DNA of 64,000 nt from Clostridiales bacterium (GTDB lineage: Bacteria > Bacillota > Clostridia > Lachnospirales > Lachnospiraceae): assembly GCA_018376135.1 (NCBI GenBank), contig JAHABX010000002.1:1-64000 (forward strand), written 5' to 3'. The position numbers and the translations under genes were made by a program. Positions 1-7,208 of the stretch are shown piece by piece. The stretch's first letter is position 1. Each line of letters opens with the position of its first letter. The notes beneath the pieces were generated by a model that saw only the letters and a list, made by a program, of their open reading frames with translations, was not told where the DNA came from and did no database searches.

Positions 1-12
1 AAGCATGGAAAA

Positions 13-121
13 GTTATCCCGAATCTTTTTATAAAAAGCTGGTGGACAAACGGCTTCTTTTAAAGATTCGGGATAATCCAACTTTCGGTATAACTAAGAT
101 TATCCCGAATTCGGGATAACC
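13..121. repeat. Four TTATCCCGAAT half-sites in alternating orientation
   Basis: The 11-base word TTATCCCGAAT occurs forward near 14-24, inverted near 66-76, forward at 100-110 and inverted at 109-119. The last two form a perfect 20-base palindrome at 100-119 centred on GAATTC. The first pair could form a stem with a loop of about 40 bases. Such alternating half-sites are typical of protein-binding sites (recombinase arms, repressor or replication iterons). Which of these applies cannot be decided from the sequence. Confidence 0.6.
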
Positions 122-133
122 GTAGCAAGCATA

Positions 134-152
134 GGAAAGGGGTACCCTTTCC
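134..152. repeat. Short perfect hairpin
   Basis: An 8-base perfect inverted repeat (GGAAAGGG / CCCTTTCC) with a 3-base loop follows directly after the TTATCCCGAAT repeats. There is no clear T-run on either side, so it is not a convincing intrinsic terminator. It may be part of the same recombination or regulatory region. Confidence 0.35.
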
Positions 153-239
153 GTAAAAATCACTCGTTTTGTCTGCGACAACAAGAGAGATTTTTGCTTG
201 TTGGGAATATCCCAAACCCTTGCACAAACTGATATTTGT

Positions 240-740
240 CTATTTTATATTCAGAACAAAGTTGCCACCTCGAAATGAAAAAGTGTTATCAAATGATACT
301 ATTTCGGTTGAAACACAAGTAAATCCCAACTTTTCTAATAGCCTACAAGAGGGTATGTTATCAATTGCTGTTCCCGCCGTAAAACGACTTGCACCATATT
401 CAGAAGCAAAATATTCAACAAGAGCCTTTGTGCTTTCATAGGCATAACCCTTGGAATGATATGCAGAATGGAAACAATACCCCAAATCGTAACTGTCACC
501 GTCCTTGTGAAAACATATATATCCGAGCATTTCGCTTGATTCTTTCAGAACAACTGCAAAGAATAATTTGCTGTCTGCAAACCGTTTTGTCAATGCTTTT
601 GTTTCTTCGTTGTCCGTCGGTAGCGGCATATCATAAACGGCATATTCGGAATTGTTGAAATCAGTGAATATTTTTTTCATATCTTGCCAATCTGCTTCAT
701 TCAGATTGCGAATACACATTCTATTCGTTTCTATCATCAT
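240..740 (-). CDS. GNAT-family N-acetyltransferase
   Basis: About 166 residues with the RimJ/RimL-like GNAT layout: an N-terminal strand around ETNRMCIRNL, a central beta sheet, the acetyl-CoA loop around HSKGYAYES, and a C-terminal LLEKLGF segment. It transfers an acetyl group from acetyl-CoA to an amine; the substrate is unknown. The ATG at 740 is preferred because GGAG lies nine bases upstream; the longer frame would need a TTG at 764. It lies 38 bases after the toxin gene on the same strand, so it is probably co-transcribed with the toxin-antitoxin pair. Confidence 0.85.
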   Translation of the reverse strand: MMIETNRMCIRNLNEADWQDMKKIFTDFNNSEYAVYDMPLPTDNEETKALTKRFADSKLFFAVVLKESSEMLGYICFHKDGDSYDLGYCFHSAYHSKGYAYESTKALVEYFASEYGASRFTAGTAIDNIPSCRLLEKLGFTCVSTEIVSFDNTFSFRGGNFVLNIK

Positions 741-778
741 AACTTTGGTCTCCGTCAAATTCAAGTAAACACGAGCTT

Positions 779-1099
779 TTATGTCTCGCCTCTCAAACGT
801 GCTTCTATATCAGATGCCGTGTATAAAACATCCGTTACAATTACCCTTTCGTCAAGAATTGTGTAAAACACTGAATAATTATCAACGAGCATTCTACGCA
901 ACTCCATTCTCTTTTCCGGCTCTGAATCCATAATCCTAAATCGTTCCGGGAAAGTGTCTAATGTAAGTATTTCATCCGCAATACGATTATATTGTCCCAT
1001 TGCATTTTCAGGAGCTAGCAAATCTATAGCAATATAATTGTATATATCTTCCATATCCTGCAAAGCTTCTTTTGTAATCTCTACTTTATATTGCTTCAT
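779..1099 (-). CDS. RelE/ParE-family toxin
   Basis: 106 residues with the usual size and fold pattern of RelE/ParE toxins: an N-terminal strand, two helices (EALQDMEDIYNYI and following), a strand-rich centre with MELRRMLVDNYSVFY, and a short C-terminal strand VLYTASD. The family either cleaves mRNA on the ribosome or poisons gyrase; the sequence does not show which. Its ATG overlaps the TAA of the antitoxin gene by one base (TAATG), so translation is coupled. Confidence 0.88.
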   Translation of the reverse strand: MKQYKVEITKEALQDMEDIYNYIAIDLLAPENAMGQYNRIADEILTLDTFPERFRIMDSEPEKRMELRRMLVDNYSVFYTILDERVIVTDVLYTASDIEARLRGET

Positions 1100-1401
1100 T
1101 AATGTCTCTCTCTAAATGCCGCAAACGCACTAGCTGCATCCTCAACATTTCCTTTCTCTATATCTGCATATCCTTTTTCTAACTTTTGATGAATCTGCGT
1201 AACAGACATCATATCTGCATTTACTGAACTAGCTGCTTTTGGCAATACAACAGAAAAGGGAATTCCTCCTACTAATGATATTTGTTTTAAATACATATCT
1301 ATCGCAGTAGCCATCGGTATCCCTAATTGCTCTAGTACACTTTCTGCATTTTCTTTTACATCTGGATTTACTCTCAAATTTAATGTTGCTGTTTTTCCCA
1401 T
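1099..1401 (-). CDS. RelB/DinJ-family antitoxin
   Basis: About 100 residues. The N-terminal TATLNLRVNPDVKENAESVL is a ribbon-helix-helix DNA-binding and dimer segment of the RelB/DinJ type, followed by the hydrophobic IPMATAIDMYLKQI helix typical of the family. The charged C-terminal tail is expected to wrap the toxin. The start at 1401 has GGAGGTG five bases upstream and beats the longer frame from 1416. It is expected to repress its own promoter together with the toxin. Confidence 0.88.
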   Translation of the reverse strand: MGKTATLNLRVNPDVKENAESVLEQLGIPMATAIDMYLKQISLVGGIPFSVVLPKAASSVNADMMSVTQIHQKLEKGYADIEKGNVEDAASAFAAFRERH

Positions 1402-1454
1402 AGAATACACCTCCATTTTTCTTTATTGTAACGTTTTTTGCGTTACAAGTCAAT

Positions 1455-2276
1455 CTATGAAATATACTTTCGATGCGATAGCTTCACATTGTTTTGATTA
1501 ACCATTGCATATCTGAGCGTTGTATCTATTTGCTCATGTCCTAGAATTTTCTGTACCTGTTCAATCGGCATACCTTTTTCTATCGCTCTGGTTGCCATTG
1601 TTCTTCTAAACTTGTGCGGATGTACTTTTTCAACTCCCAGTTTTTTACCCATTTCTCTAAGTCTCAATTCAACACCGCTCTCTGTCAGTCTATCATGCGG
1701 TCTATTTAATGATACAAATAACGCTTTATTATTATCTGTCCTTGATTCGATATAATTCATTAAATGCAGCTTGGTCTTTGCATCAAAATATGCTTTACGT
1801 TCTTTATCACCTTTTCCATAAACAACGCATTCCCGTTCCGAAAAATCTATATCTTCAATGTTTAATCTGACTAATTCACCGACACGAATCCCTGTTGAAA
1901 GTAAGAAATCTATCATCGCCCGGTCACGAAGATTTCCGCAGTTATCTCTTAATATCTCAACCTTCTCATCCGGAAGAGTTTCCTTAACCACAACCGCCGT
2001 TTTTACCTTATGGATTCTCTTCATCGGGCTTTTAATAATATAATCTTCTTCCTCTAACCAGGAAAAGAATGTGGAAAGGCTCCTTCGAACATTATCTATA
2101 GTAACCTTTCCACAATTATTAATTGATTGATACTCTACCAGATACTTTCGTAGCATTTCTGTAGATATTTTTATAACCGGAACATCTACTGTTTCCAACA
2201 TTCTCTGGATATTACACCTATAATAACGTATCGTCTTATCCGAACAGCCTTCTAAATGTTTAGCCGTTAGAAACAT
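1455..2276 (-). CDS. Tyrosine recombinase, N-terminally short
   Basis: 273 residues. The catalytic domain is complete: Arg131 (TGIRVGEL), Lys156 in the beta hairpin, His221-x-x-Arg224 (HPHKFRR), His247 (LGHEQID) and the nucleophile Tyr256. The core-binding SAM-like domain is cut. Related Clostridia integrases are about 320 residues with some 40 more before the segment matching LEGCSDKT (recalled, not searched). An in-frame TGA lies just upstream. The ribosome binding site at 2292-2297 instead fits an ATG at 2283 that opens a 7-codon frame. The gene may be truncated, frameshifted, or joined by recombination. Confidence 0.85.
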   Translation of the reverse strand: MFLTAKHLEGCSDKTIRYYRCNIQRMLETVDVPVIKISTEMLRKYLVEYQSINNCGKVTIDNVRRSLSTFFSWLEEEDYIIKSPMKRIHKVKTAVVVKETLPDEKVEILRDNCGNLRDRAMIDFLLSTGIRVGELVRLNIEDIDFSERECVVYGKGDKERKAYFDAKTKLHLMNYIESRTDNNKALFVSLNRPHDRLTESGVELRLREMGKKLGVEKVHPHKFRRTMATRAIEKGMPIEQVQKILGHEQIDTTLRYAMVNQNNVKLSHRKYIS

Positions 2277-2283
2277 ATCTCAT
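2260..2283 (-). other. Seven-codon mini-frame in front of the recombinase
   Basis: ATG at 2283 has AGGAGT eight bases upstream and reads seven codons before TAA at 2260-2262, overlapping the recombinase start in another frame. It may be the true start separated from the recombinase by a frameshift, or a leader that couples translation. No protein function is proposed. Confidence 0.35.
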
Positions 2284-2363
2284 AATGAAACACTCCTTTT
2301 TTTGTAGGAGTATATCGTAGAAAAATCAACACTTCAACAGAGCGTATTACTGAAATTTTCACA

Positions 2364-2696
2364 TTACCTTTTGTACTGTTCTTCCATAAAATATCTGTAA
2401 GCAGCTTCTTCAATCTCGCCACATTCATTCAGCAGGTTGCCATCTTCATCATATAACTTATAGGCGTTCTGGATATTCCCTAATGCGGCTTCACCATCTA
2501 AACCAAGTAACAGCGTATAGTAGTTTTCATTCAGTACCAGGTTAAGCAATTCATATAATTCATCTTTTTTTATGCCTTTTTCAAATAAGCTTCTCAGTTT
2601 TTCTGCAACCATTGTCTGAGCCCCATCTCTGAAATACTCTGATAAAATGGTCTCTTTTTCGTCATAACATAACTTTACAAATTGCTCACCTGTCAT
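2364..2696 (-). CDS. Small acidic hypothetical protein, immunity-like
   Basis: About 110 residues, acidic and predicted mostly helical (FVKLCYDEKETILSEYF, then a second helix near ELYELLNLVL). I do not recognise the family. The start at 2696 has GAGG five bases upstream; an ATG at 2717 is possible. It sits next to a DUF4274 gene on the same strand without a toxin gene. Size, charge and neighbour resemble immunity proteins left behind from polymorphic toxin loci, which is an inference. Confidence 0.55.
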   Translation of the reverse strand: MTGEQFVKLCYDEKETILSEYFRDGAQTMVAEKLRSLFEKGIKKDELYELLNLVLNENYYTLLLGLDGEAALGNIQNAYKLYDEDGNLLNECGEIEEAAYRYFMEEQYKR

Positions 2697-2772
2697 ATTT
2701 TCCTCATACCTTTCCATCAACTTCCGTTTTTGACCACAAAAAGCGAAACCAACAATAACGGTTCTAACCCCA

Positions 2773-3102
2773 TTACAGGTTTGTTAAAAATACTTCTGGC
2801 ACTTTCTTTTTTCTAAATTTATATTTTTCTACTTTGCTTAAGGGTATTTCAAAACTGACTTCAGTTGCGACATACTTTCCGTTCAGAATGTCATTATACA
2901 AATCTGAAATAAATAAGCTCCATTTTTCTAACTTGGGATTGGCAACCGGGTTATCTAAATATGCATCACCGTCAGCCAAATAAAAAATTTCTAATGCCAA
3001 TGCCAAATCACAATTCGAATCATTCAACAATTTTATTGGAACATCAAATCCATCATCCCAGTTGTATTCTGCTAATATGTTTTTCAAGTCTTGGTATCTC
3101 AT
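2773..3102 (-). CDS. DUF4274-like putative immunity protein
   Basis: 109 residues. The N-terminal YNWDDGFDVPIKLL and DLALALEIFYLADGDAYL segments match the DUF4274 pattern as I recall it. Members of this family are found near polymorphic toxin genes and are presumed immunity proteins. No cognate toxin lies beside it, so it appears to be an orphan. It could protect against toxins of neighbouring cells, possibly type VII substrates, but that link is an inference. Confidence 0.65.
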   Translation of the reverse strand: MRYQDLKNILAEYNWDDGFDVPIKLLNDSNCDLALALEIFYLADGDAYLDNPVANPKLEKWSLFISDLYNDILNGKYVATEVSFEIPLSKVEKYKFRKKKVPEVFLTNL

Positions 3103-3356
3103 TTTACCTCTCCTTTAAATTCAAATTTGTTAATTTGTTTACTTATACTATAGCATTCACATACGAATTTCTCTATCATTTCCCTATTTGTATTAATGAT
3201 ATTTTCTTATATTTCTTCATATCGTTTTATATCACCACAGGAAATTCGGGTACCATTTGGGCACCAACGCATCAAAAACACTGTTGTTTTCAGTTCCTTA
3301 ATAGGTGGAAAAGCTAGTATTTACGAGGGATTTCACAGTTTAAAGCTTTTTAATAG
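3103..3356. other. AT-rich spacer without a supportable gene
   Basis: This stretch separates minus-strand immunity-like genes from the plus-strand ATPase remnant. It is strongly AT-rich up to about 3235, and no open frame here resembles a protein family. It probably holds the promoter for the DUF4274 gene and decayed sequence upstream of the ATPase. Confidence 0.4.
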
Positions 3357-3611
3357 CATAAACTTAAATACTATTTTTTAGAGTTAAACAATTTTAGAAA
3401 TATGAAAGTCGAGAAATTACATTTTGAAAACAAAAACTTTGTAGTGTTAATTGGCGATAATGGAAGCGGAAAAACTGCAATTCTCGAATCAATAACAAAA
3501 GCATTCGTTCCGGTCATTCGGGCTATCAATGGGGACGCTGTTAAAATGCGTGATTTGAATAATGAAGATATTCAATGTGGGTCTTCCAATACGGTAATTA
3601 CGATTTCGCAA
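3357..3611 (+). pseudogene. Remnant of a P-loop (AAA-type) ATPase
   Basis: In frame from the TAG at 3354-3356 the sequence reads LELNNFRNMKVEKL, the usual N-terminus of RecF/SMC-like AAA ATPases, followed by the Walker A loop GDNGSGKTAILES. No start codon lies before the NNFRNM segment; the only ATG (3402) is inside the conserved N-terminal fold. After ITISQ near 3611 the similarity stops and the frame continues into unrelated sequence. Full-length relatives are several hundred residues and often belong to defence systems. Signature and Walker B regions are absent, so this is a 5' fragment. Confidence 0.7.
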
Positions 3612-3734
3612 ATAAATTTTCCTGTTGCCAAATGCCATGATATCCTGTACACTGTAATCAGATATAAAACATTCCGTGCATTCGCACACCAATTTCCCGT
3701 AACAAAGATGATAGATGAGACAGAAGGGACGCTT

Positions 3735-4598
3735 ATGACGTATGAGAGATTTTTAGCGAAACTGGAAGAAAGCATCTGTACCAGAATAAGAGAGGAGGAG
3801 ACTGTACGCAGAATTCAGATTCTGAAAAATAATGGGGTAAAACTGGACGGGTTTTCCTATTGTCTGAAGGGACATCGGGAACAGCCGACGATCTATGTGA
3901 ATCACTACTACAGAGCGGATATGGAGATGGCAGAGCTGGAGAAGCTGGCGGAACGGATTTTGAAAAAGCAGCGGGAAAGTATCCTGATGCCGGAGAGAGA
4001 TCTGATGGAGGTGCTGGATTATTCCAGAATGAAGGACAGAATCTACTACCGTCTGATCTCCAGGGAAAGGAATGAAGAGCTTCTTCAGAAAGTGCCCTGG
4101 CTTCCCTGGCAGGATCTGGCGATCGTGTTCTACATCCGCATTCCCGATCATATTGTGGAGAGGGCAACCGCAATGATCCATGAAAGTCATATGAGATACT
4201 GGGGGATCTCAATCCAGGAGCTGTACCGGGCGGCAGCGGTAAATATGGCAAAGATTTCGGTCATGCTGGAGCCCATGGAGGTTTTTCTGGAGGGCTGTGG
4301 AATCGATGTGCCGGAAAGCGGCATGTATATCCTGAGCAATGAGTGGAAGGAATATGGCGCCGCCATGATCGTGGATCCGGGAGTGCAGAAAATGTGCCTG
4401 CAGAGACTGGGAGAGGATTATTATGTGCTTCCCAGCAGTATCCACGAGGTGATTCTGCTTCCCGGACGTCTGGCTTCGGACAGGAGGTTTTTGGATGAAC
4501 TGGTGCAGGAGGTGAACGCGAAATGCGTAAGCCGGGAGGAGTTTCTGAGCAGTCATGCATATGTGTATTCTGCTTTGTCAGGAGATCTGAAATTCTAA
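3735..4598 (+). CDS. DUF5688-family protein
   Basis: 287 residues if started at ATG 3735, which has AAGGGA a few bases upstream. The frame is open back to 3402 and so appears as a 398-residue fusion with the ATPase remnant. The body carries segments typical of DUF5688 proteins of Lachnospiraceae: LKNNGVKLDGFSYCLKG, PTIYVNHYYR, LAIVFYIRI, GISIQELYRAA, and the near C-terminal YYVLPSSIHEVILLP. Function is unknown; members are usually cytosolic and occur in many copies per genome. The GC-rich codon use matches the chromosome rather than the AT-rich island. Confidence 0.75.
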   Translation: MTYERFLAKLEESICTRIREEETVRRIQILKNNGVKLDGFSYCLKGHREQPTIYVNHYYRADMEMAELEKLAERILKKQRESILMPERDLMEVLDYSRMKDRIYYRLISRERNEELLQKVPWLPWQDLAIVFYIRIPDHIVERATAMIHESHMRYWGISIQELYRAAAVNMAKISVMLEPMEVFLEGCGIDVPESGMYILSNEWKEYGAAMIVDPGVQKMCLQRLGEDYYVLPSSIHEVILLPGRLASDRRFLDELVQEVNAKCVSREEFLSSHAYVYSALSGDLKF

Positions 4599-4645
4599 AA
4601 AAACTATAAAATATAGAAATATTACAATTTTGTTACAAAAAACAT

Positions 4646-4674
4646 TTGCTTATTTCCTCAATATGGTGTATTAT
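4646..4674 (+). promoter_or_regulatory. Promoter of tRNA-Arg
   Basis: TTGCTT at 4646-4651 and TATTAT at 4669-4674 are separated by 17 bases, about 20 bases before the tRNA. This fits a sigma-A type promoter. Confidence 0.6.
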
Positions 4675-4693
4675 AGTTGAGGTAATAAGCCAA

Positions 4694-4767
4694 GCACCTG
4701 TAGCTCAGCTGGATAGAGCACGGGCCTCCGACGCCCGGTGTCGCAAGTTCGAATCTTGTCAGGTGCA
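4694..4767 (+). tRNA. tRNA-Arg (anticodon CCG)
   Basis: A complete 74-base cloverleaf: acceptor GCACCTG pairs with CAGGTGC, D-arm GCTC/GAGC, anticodon stem CGGGC/GCCCG with loop CTCCGAC giving anticodon CCG, and a T-arm with TTCGAAT. Discriminator base is A and no CCA is encoded. It reads CGG codons. A run of Ts follows directly. It lies about 1 kb right of the AT-rich island, but no second copy of its 3' end was seen in the island, so use as an attachment site is not supported. Confidence 0.95.
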
Positions 4768-4822
4768 TTTTTTGTATAAAAAAATAAATGATAATTCAGA
4801 AAACGATATTTCAGGAGGTTTT

Positions 4823-5854
4823 ATGAATCAGAATAGTTGGAAAATGATTTACTCAAAGTATAAGATAAATATTGCAGTGGCTGCCATATTAGCGGTCATG
4901 ATGGCGGTTGTGCTCCAGGGCTGCGGAAAAGATGCAGAACCGGCGCCGGATGAGGCTGCGGCGGAAGTTCCGGCAGAGACAGCAGCGGAAGCGGAACCGG
5001 AAAATGTTCTGGAGGAGAACTCCCATGCATCCATTGACCGTCTGATTGAGAGATATCTGACAGCGATCACAGAGGGAGATGTGGATTCTCTGGAAAGCAT
5101 GGTAGATGTTCTGACCGATGAGGAGAAGGAAAGCGTTCAGAGCCGGGCTGTATTTTATGAGTCCTTTGACAATCTTGTCTGCTATACTAAGAACGGACCT
5201 ACCGAGGACTCGTATATTGTTTTTGTATGCTATGACAGAAAGCTGATCGGCATCGAGACTCCGGCACCGGATATTATCTGCCTGTATGTGAGTCCGAAGG
5301 ATGAAGAGGGCAACCGGTACATTCATTATGGAGAGATCGATGAGGAACTCCATGCGTTTGTGGCAGAGCTGGAGAAGGATCCGGAGGTCAAAGCACTGTA
5401 TGATGATGTCAGTGCCCGTTATCAGGAGGCAATGGAGAGTGATAAGGCACTGAAGGAATATATCCAGCGTGTAACCGGACAGGTAACGGAAGAGGAAGAA
5501 GCACCTGAGGAGGAAACTCCAGAGGAAGAAGCATCCGCGGAGGAGACGCCTGAGGAAGAGGCATCTGCAGAAGAGACGCCTGAGGAGGAAGCAGCTGCGG
5601 AGGAAACCCCTGAAGAAACGCCTGCAGAAGAGGCTTCCGAGGAGGAACCGGAGGCTGAGGCTGCCGTGCAGAACCGTGAGACCCGCGTGACGGAAAGCGT
5701 AAATGTACGTAAAGAGGCAAGCACAGAGTCTGAGCGTCTTGCACTGGCTTATCAGGGTGATCCGATCACTCAGATTGAGTCCTATGAGGACGGCTGGAGT
5801 AAGGTGGAATATAAGGGACTGACCGGTTATGTGAAGACAGAGTTCCTGGAATAA
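4823..5854 (+). CDS. SH3-domain lipoprotein with a Glu/Pro repeat spacer
   Basis: 343 residues, starting at 4823 with AGGAGG five bases upstream. The N-terminus has a signal peptide ending in the lipobox LQGC, so it should be lipid-anchored outside the membrane. A globular domain (residues about 55-205) holds a helical stretch SIDRLIERYLTAITEGD. Then come tandem copies of AEETPEEEA as an acidic spacer, and a C-terminal bacterial SH3 domain (ESVNVRKEAS...GYVKTEFLE) that probably binds peptidoglycan. The spacer repeats could change in number by slippage. It ends at a terminator that overlaps the next gene's ribosome binding site. Confidence 0.85.
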   Translation: MNQNSWKMIYSKYKINIAVAAILAVMMAVVLQGCGKDAEPAPDEAAAEVPAETAAEAEPENVLEENSHASIDRLIERYLTAITEGDVDSLESMVDVLTDEEKESVQSRAVFYESFDNLVCYTKNGPTEDSYIVFVCYDRKLIGIETPAPDIICLYVSPKDEEGNRYIHYGEIDEELHAFVAELEKDPEVKALYDDVSARYQEAMESDKALKEYIQRVTGQVTEEEEAPEEETPEEEASAEETPEEEASAEETPEEEAAAEETPEETPAEEASEEEPEAEAAVQNRETRVTESVNVRKEASTESERLALAYQGDPITQIESYEDGWSKVEYKGLTGYVKTEFLE

Positions 5855-5878
5855 TCAGGATTCATGTATAAGGAAATG

Positions 5879-5926
5879 AAAAGCTCCATACCCTAGTAGT
5901 GATTACCAGGGAAAGGAGCTTTTTTT
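5879..5926 (+). terminator. Terminator hairpin overlapping the next ribosome binding site
   Basis: AAAAGCTCC at 5879-5887 pairs with GGAGCTTTT at 5915-5923, with an inner CCCT/AGGG stem, followed by Ts to 5926. The 3' arm contains the AAAGGAG (5912-5918) that serves the next start codon at 5927. Forming the hairpin would both stop transcription and hide the ribosome binding site. Confidence 0.75.
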
Positions 5927-6364
5927 ATGATGACGGAAGCAGACAGAGCGGTTTTGGATGAGAGCTACCGGAATACAAGGATGGGACGGGAAGCAATCAA
6001 TGTGATCATTGGGAAGGTAGAGGATGACGATCTGGCATTGGATCTGAACCGGCAGGCATGCAAATTTATGCAGATAGAGGAAAAACTCAGAAAAGAGTAC
6101 CAGAAGACAGGAGAAACTCCGCCGGAGGACAGCTTTTTGAATCGTACAAAGCTCTGGGGCGGTATTCAGATGAATACTCTTCTGAATGCCAGTACAGAGC
6201 ATCTGGCGGATATGATGATCCAGGGAAATACCAGAGGAATCACGGATCTTATGAAGATGGTAAAATCCAATAAAAGTGTACAAAAGGAATACTATGAGAT
6301 GGCGCAGGATCTGATGGATTTTGAAGAGAAAAATATTGAAAAATTAAAGGCATATTTAAGATAG
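5927..6364 (+). CDS. Helical hypothetical protein
   Basis: 145 residues, predicted all-helical and probably a small four-helix bundle, without signal peptide or membrane segments. I do not recognise the family; it has a mild likeness in size and helix layout to ferritin-like bundle proteins, but no metal-binding ExxH pair stands out. The start is unusual: the ribosome binding site AAAGGAG is part of the terminator hairpin of the upstream gene and the ATG follows the T-run at once. Confidence 0.65.
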   Translation: MMTEADRAVLDESYRNTRMGREAINVIIGKVEDDDLALDLNRQACKFMQIEEKLRKEYQKTGETPPEDSFLNRTKLWGGIQMNTLLNASTEHLADMMIQGNTRGITDLMKMVKSNKSVQKEYYEMAQDLMDFEEKNIEKLKAYLR

Positions 6365-6440
6365 GCTGGTTTTTTTTTCTGTGATTTGATATGATGGTGG
6401 TTGCGGGGATTCCCGCAATCACAGGAAGGAAAGATACATA

Positions 6441-7208
6441 ATGATACGTCTGAATAAGTACATGAGCGAGGCAGGAGTCTGCTCCCGCAGAGAGGCAGAC
6501 CGGCTGGCAGAGCAGGGAAGAGTGACTGTGGACGGCAGAAAAGCGGTTGTCGGCATGCAGATTGAAGAAGGACAGCAGGTGGCGCTGGATGGAAAGCCTG
6601 TAGAGAAGGATAAGAAGGACAGGATCATTCTGCTGGCAGTCAACAAGCCCAGAGGAGTTGTGTGTTCTGAGGTCAGTCAGGGAAATGATGTGAATATCAT
6701 AGAATTTCTGCAGTATCCAAAGCGGATCACTTATGTGGGAAGACTGGACAAGGATTCAGAGGGACTTTTGCTGATGACGAATCGGGGAGATATTATCAAT
6801 AAGATGATGAGAGGCTCCAACTGTCATGAGAAGGAGTATGAGGTAGTGGTGGACCGCCCCTTCAATGACCGTTTTCTGAAGGATATGGCGGCAGGTGTCT
6901 ACCTCCATAAGCTGGATGTGACGACCCGTCCCTGTCAGGTGGAACGGATTGGAAAGAAAAAGTTCCGGATTGTACTGACTCAGGGACTGAACCGGCAGAT
7001 CCGCAGGATGTGTCAGGAATTTGGATATCATGTACAGGAGCTGAAGAGAGTAAGGATCATGAATATCCGTCTGGGGCATCTGAGCACCGGGAACTGGAGA
7101 AATGTGACCGGAGATGAGCTGGAGGAGCTTTTATCTCTTCTGGAAGAGTCCTCTAATGAACCGGGAGGAATGCAGGATTTTGAAGATGGAGGAGACGTGG
7201 ATGAATAA
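6441..7208 (+). CDS. rluF: RluB/RluF-family 23S rRNA pseudouridine synthase
   Basis: 255 residues. An N-terminal S4 RNA-binding domain (RLNKYMSEAGVCSRREAD) is followed by the RsuA/RluB/E/F catalytic domain with GRLDKDSEGLLL, where Asp103 is the nucleophile, and LNRQIRRMCQ near the end. It isomerises a uridine in 23S rRNA. EKEYEVVVDRPF and YHVQELKRVRI fit the RluF branch (U2604 in E. coli numbering) better than RsuA, but the exact target is inferred. Its 3' end overlaps the ligase start by eight bases. Confidence 0.85.
   Translation: MIRLNKYMSEAGVCSRREADRLAEQGRVTVDGRKAVVGMQIEEGQQVALDGKPVEKDKKDRIILLAVNKPRGVVCSEVSQGNDVNIIEFLQYPKRITYVGRLDKDSEGLLLMTNRGDIINKMMRGSNCHEKEYEVVVDRPFNDRFLKDMAAGVYLHKLDVTTRPCQVERIGKKKFRIVLTQGLNRQIRRMCQEFGYHVQELKRVRIMNIRLGHLSTGNWRNVTGDELEELLSLLEESSNEPGGMQDFEDGGDVDE

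Larger units (their letters stand above)
1..3700. mobile_element. AT-rich accessory island with recombinase, TA pair and gene remnants
   Basis: This stretch is visibly richer in A and T than the rest of the window and is crowded with minus-strand accessory genes: GNAT, ParE/RelB, a tyrosine recombinase and two immunity-like genes. It ends in a broken ATPase whose frame runs into a GC-richer core gene near 3.7 kb. The left end lies outside the window. No target duplication or att pair was found, so calling it an integrated element is an inference from composition and gene content. It could also be a decayed mosaic of several insertions. Confidence 0.45.

Noticed and set aside
3402..4598. A genuine 398-residue ATPase-DUF5688 fusion enzyme
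   Set aside because: The ATPase part lacks a proper start, Walker B and signature motifs, and DUF5688 has its own plausible start at 3735.
4694..4767. tRNA-Arg as attachment site of the AT-rich island
   Set aside because: No second copy of the tRNA 3' end was seen in bases 1-4600, and the composition break lies about 1 kb away from the tRNA.
5409..5744. Pro/Gln/Leu-rich frame antisense to the Glu-rich repeats
   Set aside because: Produced by the repeats of the real lipoprotein gene; no ribosome binding site.
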